In this document: positions 1 to 7,097 of the stretch, in pieces
Numbering within the stretch: the first letter of the stretch is position 1
How the letters are laid out: every line of letters begins with the position of its first letter
Assembly: GCA_910585725.1 (NCBI GenBank)
Contig: CAJUFA010000012.1
Location: forward strand, 1 to 64,000
Source of the DNA: an uncultured Dorea sp.
Lineage (GTDB): Bacteria; Bacillota; Clostridia; Lachnospirales; Lachnospiraceae
Length of the DNA stretch: 64,000 nucleotides
Direction of reading: 5' to 3'
The notes under the pieces: generated by a model
The model's database searches: none
What the model was told of the DNA's origin: nothing
What the model saw: only the letters and a program-made list of their open reading frames with translations
Position numbers and translations under genes: made by a program

Positions 1-1151
1 GGTACTTTGGCGTCCTCGGCGCATTTCTGGCGGTATCTCATCTCGCGTTCATTCAGCGTGCAGCCGCCGCAGTGTATGATGAGCCGGTATTTCTGCAGAT
101 CCAGGGGAAATTCTGTCCCGCTGGTGAATTCGAAGTTTATTTCTTTTGCTGTGTGTTTCCGAATAAAGTTCGGCAGTTTTACGGTGCCGATATCCTCGCA
201 CTGCCTGTGGTGGGTACAGCCCTCTGATATCAGAATGGTATCTCCGTCACTAAGAAGATCAAGAGTTCTGGCGCCGTCCACAACAGATTGAAGATTCCCC
301 TTATACCTGGCGAATAAGATAGAAAAAGAAGTCAGAGGAATATCCTCCGGTACGTCGGCGGCAACCTGTTCGAAGACCTGGCTGTCTGTGATGACAAGGG
401 CGGGAGTTTTCCCGAGAGAAGCCAGGGTCTGTTTAAGCTCGGTGTCCCTTGTTACGACTGAGACGGCGCCTGCTTCCAGAATATCCCGGATGGTTTGCTG
501 CTGCGGGAGGATTAGCCGTCCTTTTGGGGCTGCTTTGTCAATGGGGACGACCAGGATTGCCAGGTCAGACGGTTTTAAAAGATCGCCGACGATTTGAAGC
601 CGGGTGTCAGGGACAGGGATCAGCGAAGCGATCTGTTCTTTTAATTTCTCTATATTCATTCGGGCGGCGGTGCTGACCCATATAACCGGAGGAGCAGCGT
701 ATTCCGCAAGGCGCCGCGTCACGGATGTGAGTACGGCGGGCATGGCGTTTTCTGAGACCAGGTCCGCTTTATTCAGAACGATGATACAGGGAATGGATTT
801 AGCGCGTATCGTATGAAAGATTTCGACGTCTTCTTTAGCTATGCCGGCGGTTCCGTCTACGACAAGTACGGCAATATCCGTCTTATTCAATACCTGACGC
901 GCTTTCCGGACTCTGAGGGCGCCAAGTTCTCCTTCATCGTCAAGACCTGGTGTATCGATCATGACCACCGGGCCGAGGGGAAGAAGTTCCATGGATTTTA
1001 ACACCGGATCGGTTGTGGTTCCCTTGATACCGGATACGATAGAGAGATTCTGACCGGTCAGCGCATTGATGACGCTGGATTTCCCGGCATTTCTTCTGCC
1101 GAAGATACCGATGTGTATGCGTTCGGCAGAGGGAGTAGTATTTAAACTCAT
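1..1151 (-). CDS. hydF: [FeFe]-hydrogenase H-cluster maturation GTPase HydF (3' end cut by window)
   Basis: Scaffold GTPase on which the two-iron subcluster of [FeFe]-hydrogenase is assembled before transfer to the apo-enzyme. The minus-strand reading frame starts MSLNTTPSAERIHIGIFGRR and carries a P-loop GRRNAGKS at residues 18-25, a DTPGL switch and an NKAD motif of Era/TrmE-type GTPases. The C-terminal part holds the HydF iron-sulfur ligands: a C-T-H triplet and, further on, HCGGC. The reading frame is open at base 1, so the last few residues are missing. Start chosen at the ATG at 1151 because it immediately precedes the GTPase domain. It is third in the minus-strand cluster hydE-hydG-hydF, 89 bases behind hydG. 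Identity is firm from the combination of GTPase motifs, Fe-S ligands and neighbours. Confidence 0.95.
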   Translation of the reverse strand, partial: MSLNTTPSAERIHIGIFGRRNAGKSSVINALTGQNLSIVSGIKGTTTDPVLKSMELLPLGPVVMIDTPGLDDEGELGALRVRKARQVLNKTDIAVLVVDGTAGIAKEDVEIFHTIRAKSIPCIIVLNKADLVSENAMPAVLTSVTRRLAEYAAPPVIWVSTAARMNIEKLKEQIASLIPVPDTRLQIVGDLLKPSDLAILVVPIDKAAPKGRLILPQQQTIRDILEAGAVSVVTRDTELKQTLASLGKTPALVITDSQVFEQVAADVPEDIPLTSFSILFARYKGNLQSVVDGARTLDLLSDGDTILISEGCTHHRQCEDIGTVKLPNFIRKHTAKEINFEFTSGTEFPLDLQKYRLIIHCGGCTLNEREMRYRQKCAEDAKV

Positions 1152-1240
1152 TGCGGTAAGTCTCCTTTTATTTATATAAAGCGTTCTCAAAGTTTTTCTC
1201 GCGCGAGTCTTGCCAGAGGTTTCTTTGTTCCGCTCCTTTA

Positions 1241-2662
1241 TCAGAAACGGAAGTCTCTCCGGTTGTTTTCGCGGATCAGCTTCAGATTCTCTAATACGAC
1301 GGAGCGTGCTTTCTCATTAGGAACATTCAGGACTTCCCTGTCGATTAATTTATCACCGATTACTTTTGTCGCGGGGGAGGCGTAATCCATCAGGTACTCT
1401 TCTAAGGTCATCAATGCGTTAGGATGGCAGCAGTTCTGGATCTGGCCGCTCTTACACAGAGACATGAAACGGTCTCCGGTCCGTCCTTCGCGGTAACATG
1501 CGGTACAGAAGCTTGGGATATAGTCCATCTCCATAAGCCACCGTACGACCTCGTCCAATGTACGGTTGTCAATGACGTCAAACTGTTCGGATTTCTCATC
1601 ATCCGGCTCTGGTTCACAGTAACCGCCGACACTGGTCTTGGAACCGCCGCTGATTTGGGAGATGCCAAGGTGGAGGACACGTTCCCGCGTCTTCTGGCTC
1701 TCGCGGGTGGAGATAATCATGCCTGTGTAAGGAACGGCGATCCGGATACAGGCAACGATCTTCGCAAAAGTATCGTCGTCGATTCCGTTTGTAAAGGAAG
1801 AAGCATCAATATCGTCTGCATTGCGGAGTCTTGGTACGCTGATGGTGTGAGGACCGACGCCGAAAGCGGCCTCTAAATGTTCCGCATGCATCAGAAGACC
1901 TGCAAATTCATAGCGATATTTGTCCAGTCCGAATAGAACTCCGATGCCTACGTCGTCGATTCCGCCCTCCATAGCCCGGTCCATAGCCGTAGTGTGATAA
2001 TCATAATCATGCTTGGGGCCGGTCGGATGAAGTTGGAGGTAATTTTCTTTGTGATAAGTCTCCTGGAATAAGATATAGGTACCGATTCCTGCTTCTTTCA
2101 GCAGACGGTAATTGTCAACAGTAGTTGCGGCGATATTGATATTTACGCGGCGGATCGCACCATTCTTATGCTTGATACTGTAGATGGTATTGATACAGTC
2201 CAGATAATAGTCCATCGTGTTGTGGACCGGATCTTCTCCGGCTTCCAGGGCAAGGCGCTTGTGTCCCATGTCCTGAAGGGCTATAACTTCCCTTCGTATA
2301 TCCTCCTGGGTCAGCTTCTTTCTGGCGATGTGCTTATTCTTCATGTGATACGGACAGTAAGTGCAGCCGTTAATACAGTAGTTGGACAGATACAAAGGCG
2401 CGAAAAGTACGATACGGTTTCCGTAGAAATCCTTCTTGATTTGTTCGGCTAACCGGAAGATCTTCTGGTTCATGTTCTCGTCTTCGCAGGCGAGAAGAAC
2501 GGATGCCTCCCGATGAGAAAGTCCTTTGCGCAGGGCGGCTTTCTCAATGAGAGATTCGATCAGTTCTGCATTGTTTTTGTTCTCGTCTGCATAGGCGAGA
2601 GTTTCCAGAATTTCTTCGTGGTTGATAAAATCTTCTGCGTGTTTTGAATTTACATCATACAT
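1241..2662 (-). CDS. hydG: [FeFe]-hydrogenase maturation radical SAM enzyme HydG
   Basis: Radical SAM tyrosine lyase that makes the CO and CN- ligands of the H-cluster. The 473-residue length is normal. The radical SAM cluster motif CINGCTYC gives Cys96, Cys100 and Cys103 (CX3CX2C). The second, C-terminal cluster that distinguishes HydG from ThiH is present as Cys386, Cys389 and Cys412 (exact CX2CX22C spacing). The start has a clear AGGAGG ribosome site just upstream. It lies 29 bases behind hydE and ahead of hydF, so the three are probably co-transcribed. The hydrogenase structural genes are not in the window. Confidence 0.97.
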   Translation of the reverse strand: MYDVNSKHAEDFINHEEILETLAYADENKNNAELIESLIEKAALRKGLSHREASVLLACEDENMNQKIFRLAEQIKKDFYGNRIVLFAPLYLSNYCINGCTYCPYHMKNKHIARKKLTQEDIRREVIALQDMGHKRLALEAGEDPVHNTMDYYLDCINTIYSIKHKNGAIRRVNINIAATTVDNYRLLKEAGIGTYILFQETYHKENYLQLHPTGPKHDYDYHTTAMDRAMEGGIDDVGIGVLFGLDKYRYEFAGLLMHAEHLEAAFGVGPHTISVPRLRNADDIDASSFTNGIDDDTFAKIVACIRIAVPYTGMIISTRESQKTRERVLHLGISQISGGSKTSVGGYCEPEPDDEKSEQFDVIDNRTLDEVVRWLMEMDYIPSFCTACYREGRTGDRFMSLCKSGQIQNCCHPNALMTLEEYLMDYASPATKVIGDKLIDREVLNVPNEKARSVVLENLKLIRENNRRDFRF

Positions 2663-2691
2663 TATAGTTCCTCCTGATTATTATTGTTCTT

Positions 2692-3750
2692 TTAATTCAG
2701 AGAATCCCCTCTTGCGGTGATTACATGATAGCCGATGGATTCCATGCGTTTTTCTAAGGAGCGCCTGCATTCGGCGGATTCCTCTCCGGTACAGAGCTTA
2801 TTGTCATAGAGCATATAATCCTTTCGGACGTCTGCCGGCGACAGGTTTGGCATGACGACGTTGGCTCCGGCAAGTATCCCGAGCTCCCGCCCTCGGGGAT
2901 CTATGGTTCCAAGGGCCGTAGTTGCCGGCAGCAGTACTCTCGGAAGCATAAGCCTTAAGAGCGCCAGCATAAAAAGGGTAAGCTCCAAAGCGCCGGATTC
3001 TCTGTCTGCAAAGGGAGTCCGACAGTGTGAGATAAAAGGTCCGATACCGACCATCTGAGGATTAAGTTCCTTGATAAATAACATGTCTTCCGCAAGATGT
3101 TCTGCCGTCTGGTAAGGGGAACCGACCATGAATCCGGTCCCAACCTGGTAGCCGATCTTTTTTAAGTTCCACAGACACTCTTGTCTGGCGGCGGCGGTAA
3201 GTGTCGGCGGATGGAGCATGGAATAATGCCTGGTATTGTAAGTCTCGTGGCGAAGAAGATAACGGTCGGCTCCGGCTTCAAATAGTAATCGGTAGCTGTC
3301 GCAGGAGCGTTCGCCGACAGAAAGCGTCAAGGCGCAATCCGGGTACAGGCTCTTTATACGCCTGATCATACGCGCCAGTTTTTCATCCGTGTAATATCCG
3401 TCTTCTCCGCCTTGCAGTACGAAAGTGTGAAATCCTGATTCATATCCGGTTCGGCAGCAGGAAAGGATATCCTCTTCCGTAAGCCGATAGCGGACCGCGT
3501 GGGAATTGCTCTTGCGGATACCGCAGTAGAGACAGTCGTTCCGGCAGTAGTTGGTGAATTCGATCAGTCCGCGGATATAGACGTCGTGCCCGTAATGACG
3601 ATGCCTCTCTTCCCGTGCCAACGAGAAGAGATATTCGGCAAGCTCCGGCGTCCGGTTGGAGATCAGATATATCCATTCATCTTTAGACAGGTTTCGGCTG
3701 GTCTTCAGTTTATCGGCGAGCTTTGGCAGTTCGTGCCTGTTATATTCCAT
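2692..3750 (-). CDS. hydE: [FeFe]-hydrogenase maturation radical SAM enzyme HydE
   Basis: Radical SAM enzyme of the biotin-synthase-like group needed for H-cluster assembly. It acts on the Fe(CO)2(CN)-cysteine unit delivered by HydG. The 352 residues contain the cluster motif CRNDCLYC (Cys69, Cys73, Cys76) followed by a TIM-barrel-like sequence with LQGGED and VGIGPFISH blocks typical of HydE. An AGGAAGGG ribosome site precedes the ATG at 3750. It is the first gene of the hydE-hydG-hydF cluster and lies about 120 bases behind an intrinsic terminator at 3875-3912, so its expression may depend on read-through of that leader. Confidence 0.95.
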   Translation of the reverse strand: MEYNRHELPKLADKLKTSRNLSKDEWIYLISNRTPELAEYLFSLAREERHRHYGHDVYIRGLIEFTNYCRNDCLYCGIRKSNSHAVRYRLTEEDILSCCRTGYESGFHTFVLQGGEDGYYTDEKLARMIRRIKSLYPDCALTLSVGERSCDSYRLLFEAGADRYLLRHETYNTRHYSMLHPPTLTAAARQECLWNLKKIGYQVGTGFMVGSPYQTAEHLAEDMLFIKELNPQMVGIGPFISHCRTPFADRESGALELTLFMLALLRLMLPRVLLPATTALGTIDPRGRELGILAGANVVMPNLSPADVRKDYMLYDNKLCTGEESAECRRSLEKRMESIGYHVITARGDSLN

Positions 3751-3874
3751 ATCGTTCCCTTCCTGGCTTTTTTAAAAAATCCTTCCGGCGGCGTAAGTAC
3801 TAAGAATGTTTCCTGGAGCGGTCATCTGCGGCGTACGTTATCTTTGCGCGGGTGGATGACCTTCTTTTTGGAAT

Positions 3875-3912
3875 AAAAAAAGAGCCTGCCGCCGAATCAA
3901 GGCGTCAGGTTC
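3875..3912 (-). terminator. intrinsic terminator in the hydE leader
   Basis: Read on the minus strand, a 9-base stem (CCTGACGCC pairing with GGCGGCAGG, one A/G mismatch, TTGATTC loop) is followed by TCTTTTTTT. It sits upstream of hydE rather than behind a gene, which suggests attenuation or a free-standing small RNA. Confidence 0.7.
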
Positions 3913-4037
3913 TAAAAGAGAGTATAATAGCCCTCTTGATATCATAAACAATTCGAAACTGTGCGCCTTTTCACGCAGGTGTTACCCTTTGTGATCAGTA
4001 CGATTATAATTGTATCACAGAGAGGAGATATATACAA
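3913..4037 (-). promoter_or_regulatory. promoter and untranslated leader upstream of hydE
   Basis: On the minus strand a sigma-A-like promoter is visible: TTGTAT (4037-4032), 17-base spacer, TACAAT (4014-4009), with a TATAAT directly downstream. The transcript would run about 100-125 bases without an open reading frame to the terminator at 3875-3912, and hydE starts at 3750. I could not match the sequence to any riboswitch class I know (checked by eye against SAM, TPP, purine, fluoride, c-di-GMP and cobalamin consensus features). The intergenic stretch 3751-4127 holds this leader plus the divergent promoter at 4061. Confidence 0.5.
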
Positions 4038-4060
4038 TACCTTAAACAGACAGTAACTAC

Positions 4061-4089
4061 TTGACATCTGGGAGGAAAAACGGCAGAAT
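4061..4089 (+). promoter_or_regulatory. putative sigma-A promoter of the dlt-like operon
   Basis: A perfect -35 TTGACA (4061-4066), a 17-base spacer and a weaker -10 CAGAAT (4084-4089) lie 38 bases before the ATG at 4128. It is divergent from the hydE leader promoter. Confidence 0.5.
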
Positions 4090-4127
4090 AAGTATGTAAA
4101 TAATTACAGGATTGAGAAGAGAAGATA

Positions 4128-5111
4128 ATGAGAAGTCGATTTAATGTATTAAGTCATATGCTTAAAATTCTGTTGTTTTTGTTCATATGCGCTGTTTTGT
4201 CCTGGGTGTTAAACCAGGTTACCATGCCGCCGAATGTCGTGTGGATGAACCTGCATCGGGTTAGGGAGTCGGCGCCGTATGATTATATATTTGTAGGAAC
4301 TTCGCACGGACAGTATGGGATCAGTCCGGAGGTGGTTGAAGAGACGACGGGGAAGAAGTGTTTTAATCTCTGCATGGCGGATGAGTATCCGATCGATACG
4401 TATTTCCTGGTTAAAGAGGCGTGTAAGACGCACAAGCCTGAAAAGATTATATATGAGCTGGATCCGTCCTACTGGATTGGAGATCAGCGCCTCGGCTCTA
4501 CGTCTATCTTCTTCTATAAAGAATTTCCGTGGTCTGCCGTGAAGCTTGAGTATTTTGCGGATAAGATTGTCGAACAGGATTATCGAAGTACGTTGTTTCC
4601 GTGGAGTTATTATAAGAATAATCTTACGAAGGCAGAGGATATCGTGAAGAAGAAGTTAAGCGCCGCTTATCGGGAATATGACCCGGAAATACTGGATATC
4701 CCCGGAGGGTATTATAAGTCCGACGGATTCATCTATCAAGAGAAAGTAGAAGGGGCGGATAAAGGTACATTCAATAATATGCCGTGGGTAGAGGGAGAAA
4801 TCAGAGAGAGCGCCCGGATTTATTTCTCGAAGACGGTAGAATATTGCAGGGAGAATCAGATAGATTTTGAAGTTATTACGATGCCTGTGCCGGAAGAGAC
4901 CGAAGCGAACATGCCGGAGAATTATGAGCAGTCAGAGCGATTCTTCGAGGACTTTATGAAGGTGAGAGGAATCCGTTATCATAATTTTAATTACGATCCG
5001 GAGCTGGAATTTGACCGGAGTATGGAAAGTTATTGGGATTATGACGGACATATGTTCGGCGAGGACGCGGAGAAGTTCAGCAGAGAGTTGGGAGAATATT
5101 TGCTGCGATGA
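4128..5111 (+). CDS. SGNH/DltD-like membrane-anchored protein
   Basis: Probable extracytoplasmic acyl-handling protein. One N-terminal membrane segment (about residues 10-30) is followed by a soluble domain with GTSHGQYGI around Ser59, the position of the nucleophile in SGNH and DltD-type proteins. A C-terminal WDYDGHMF block has the Asp/His pair expected late in that fold. Total 327 residues, somewhat shorter than classical DltD. It is followed by an MBOAT acyltransferase and an acyl carrier protein, the other two components of a Dlt-type acyl relay, so it likely plays the DltD role. The substrate and acyl group are not visible. Membership in the SGNH superfamily is inferred from short motifs and context, not from strong overall similarity. 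Confidence 0.65.
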   Translation: MRSRFNVLSHMLKILLFLFICAVLSWVLNQVTMPPNVVWMNLHRVRESAPYDYIFVGTSHGQYGISPEVVEETTGKKCFNLCMADEYPIDTYFLVKEACKTHKPEKIIYELDPSYWIGDQRLGSTSIFFYKEFPWSAVKLEYFADKIVEQDYRSTLFPWSYYKNNLTKAEDIVKKKLSAAYREYDPEILDIPGGYYKSDGFIYQEKVEGADKGTFNNMPWVEGEIRESARIYFSKTVEYCRENQIDFEVITMPVPEETEANMPENYEQSERFFEDFMKVRGIRYHNFNYDPELEFDRSMESYWDYDGHMFGEDAEKFSRELGEYLLR

Positions 5112-5235
5112 TTCCTGCGGGCAGCGGGACAAGCGGGTATGCTTGCGTGTACATTGGACTCCGGCTTGTGGGGAAGATTATGAATAAGTTTTAGAACAGT
5201 CCTGTCGGACTTAGGAGATAGGGGGGAAGCGGGAG

Positions 5236-6738
5236 ATGTCTCTTATATCGACGGAGTTTCTGTTATTTGTCCTGACGGCAGTAACAGGATACTACCTGAT
5301 ACCGAAAAAATATCAATGGATCTGGCTTCTGGCATTCAGTTATATTTATTATGCGGCCGCGGGAGTCCGTCTGGTATTCTTCCTGGTCTATACTACTGTA
5401 ACGGCTTATGCCGCCGGAAGACTGATAGAGAGGACGGAAGAGAAACAAAAGAAGAAAGGGATTCTCGTCGGTTGTCTTCTTCTGAATTTCGGAATGCTGT
5501 CGGTTTTAAAATATACGAATTTTGTAATAGACAACCTGAATAAGATATTTCATATGAACCTGTCCTTTTGGACGATGCTCCTGCCGCTTGGAATTTCTTT
5601 TTATATCTTTCAGGCGATGGGATATATATTGGACGTCTACTGGGGCAGATGTAAGGCAGAGAGGAATCTCTTCCGGTTTGCTCTGTTTGTGTCTTTTTTT
5701 CCGCAGATTCTGCAGGGGCCTATCGGACGCTACCACAGGCTGTCGGAGCAGTTGTATGAAGAGCATGTATTTCATCTTCGGCGGATTCAATACGGACTAC
5801 AGCTGATGTTGTGGGGATTCTTCAAGAAGCTGGTTCTGGCGGACAGGGCTGCGGTATTGGTGAATCAGGTGTCTGCAAATCACATGGAATATACTGGAGT
5901 AACGGTTCTGGCGGCTGTTTTGATGTATTCGATTCAGTTATATATGGATTTCTCCGGGGGGATGAATGTAGTAGAAGGCGTAGCGGAATTATTCGGAATT
6001 GAGCTCGACCGAAACTTTAAGAGGCCGTATTTTGCGGTTTCGATCACGGATTTCTGGCATAGATGGCATATTACCCTGGGAACCTGGATGAAGGATTATG
6101 TATTCTATCCGGTATCTTTGTCGAGGTGGATGGGAAGATTCGGGAAGTGGTCGAAAGCGGTATTTGGAAAGAAAACAGGCAGACTCATCCCGATCAGCCT
6201 TGCGAATGTTATCGTTTTTCTGCTTGTGGGCGTCTGGCATGGCGCCGCATGGAAATTTATTGTATACGGATTGTATAACGGATTGCTCATTGCGGCAGGA
6301 AGTCTTCTTGCGCCGGTCTATCAGAAAGAAAAGAAGCGCTTCCATATCAACGACGGTTCGAAAGGATGGCGTCTGTGGCAGATATCCCGGACGTTTATTC
6401 TGGTGAACATCAGTTGGTATTTTGACATAGCGCCGGATCTGGCGGGGGCGTTTCAGATGATGAAGAATACGATGACAGACTTTCGGTTTTCAGCGTTTTG
6501 GGATGGTTCTCTCATGGCAATGGGGCTTGACAGACTAGATTATATAATATTGTTTTTGGGCTGTATGGTTGTATTTATCGTCAGTGCGCTGCAGGAGCGG
6601 GGAGTTAAGATTCGGGAGACGATCGGAAGTAAACCGATGGTTCTTCGATGGCTTCTATATGGAATTCTTGTGTTTGGAACACCTATGTTCGGGCATGTGA
6701 TGGCGACGGCGGGAGGATTCATATACGCGCAGTTTTAG
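5236..6738 (+). CDS. MBOAT family membrane O-acyltransferase (DltB/AlgI type)
   Basis: Polytopic membrane acyltransferase that moves an acyl group from a cytoplasmic donor onto an extracellular acceptor. The 500 residues include many hydrophobic segments, the family block FWHRWHITLGTWMKDYVFYP and the WHGAAW motif with the catalytic His at residue 335. Length and motifs fit DltB/AlgI/PatA. Upstream is a DltD-like protein and 40 bases downstream an acyl carrier protein, so the donor is probably the carrier-bound acyl group. It could D-alanylate or acylate lipoteichoic-type polymers, or O-acetylate an exopolysaccharide as AlgI does; the sequence alone does not decide. The start has a purine-rich GGGGGGAAGCGGGAG site. 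Confidence 0.93.
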   Translation: MSLISTEFLLFVLTAVTGYYLIPKKYQWIWLLAFSYIYYAAAGVRLVFFLVYTTVTAYAAGRLIERTEEKQKKKGILVGCLLLNFGMLSVLKYTNFVIDNLNKIFHMNLSFWTMLLPLGISFYIFQAMGYILDVYWGRCKAERNLFRFALFVSFFPQILQGPIGRYHRLSEQLYEEHVFHLRRIQYGLQLMLWGFFKKLVLADRAAVLVNQVSANHMEYTGVTVLAAVLMYSIQLYMDFSGGMNVVEGVAELFGIELDRNFKRPYFAVSITDFWHRWHITLGTWMKDYVFYPVSLSRWMGRFGKWSKAVFGKKTGRLIPISLANVIVFLLVGVWHGAAWKFIVYGLYNGLLIAAGSLLAPVYQKEKKRFHINDGSKGWRLWQISRTFILVNISWYFDIAPDLAGAFQMMKNTMTDFRFSAFWDGSLMAMGLDRLDYIILFLGCMVVFIVSALQERGVKIRETIGSKPMVLRWLLYGILVFGTPMFGHVMATAGGFIYAQF

Positions 6739-6778
6739 ATTGCAGAGATTTTAGATTGCAGAGAAAGGAGATGATAGA

Positions 6779-7009
6779 ATGGAAAAATTGATAGAAATCC
6801 TGGAAGAGATTCAGCCGAATGCGGATTATAAGAACTGTAACAGTTTGATTGACGATGAGATTCTGGATTCCTTTGCTATCTTGTCAATAATAGGCGAGAT
6901 TGAAGACGAATTTGGAGTATCGGTGACGCCGGCGGAGATCGTGCCGGAGAATTTCAATTCGGCGGAAGCGATATGGAAGATGATAGAAAAATTAAAGGAG
7001 ATTTCCTAA
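6779..7009 (+). CDS. acyl carrier protein, DltC-like
   Basis: A 76-residue acidic carrier protein. The motif DSF at residues 30-32 places the phosphopantetheine serine at Ser31. The DSF form (not DSL) and the flanking IGEIEDEFGV helix resemble DltC, the D-alanyl carrier protein. An AAGGAG site precedes the ATG. It is last in the operon with the MBOAT and DltD-like genes. A DltA-like adenylating enzyme, which would load the carrier, is not in the cluster. A role in fatty-acid synthesis is unlikely given the context. Confidence 0.88.
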   Translation: MEKLIEILEEIQPNADYKNCNSLIDDEILDSFAILSIIGEIEDEFGVSVTPAEIVPENFNSAEAIWKMIEKLKEIS

Positions 7010-7024
7010 GGATTTATCAAAAAC

Positions 7025-7054
7025 TTGAAAAATATATGATTAAGAGTGTATAAT
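7025..7054 (+). promoter_or_regulatory. putative sigma-A promoter for the amylosucrase-like gene
   Basis: TTGAAA (7025-7030), an 18-base spacer and a perfect TATAAT (7049-7054), 43 bases before the preferred start codon at 7098. It suggests the GH13 gene is transcribed separately from the dlt-like operon. Confidence 0.65.
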
Positions 7055-7097
7055 ATTTTTAACAAATGTATCAAATAAAATGAAGCGAGGAAACACA

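Noticed and set aside
1424..1876. 150-codon plus-strand open frame
   Set aside because: Antisense to hydG, which has every catalytic cysteine and a good start.
3875..4037. Known riboswitch class (SAM, TPP, purine, c-di-GMP, fluoride) for the hydE leader
   Set aside because: None of the consensus elements I remember could be fitted; left as an unassigned leader.
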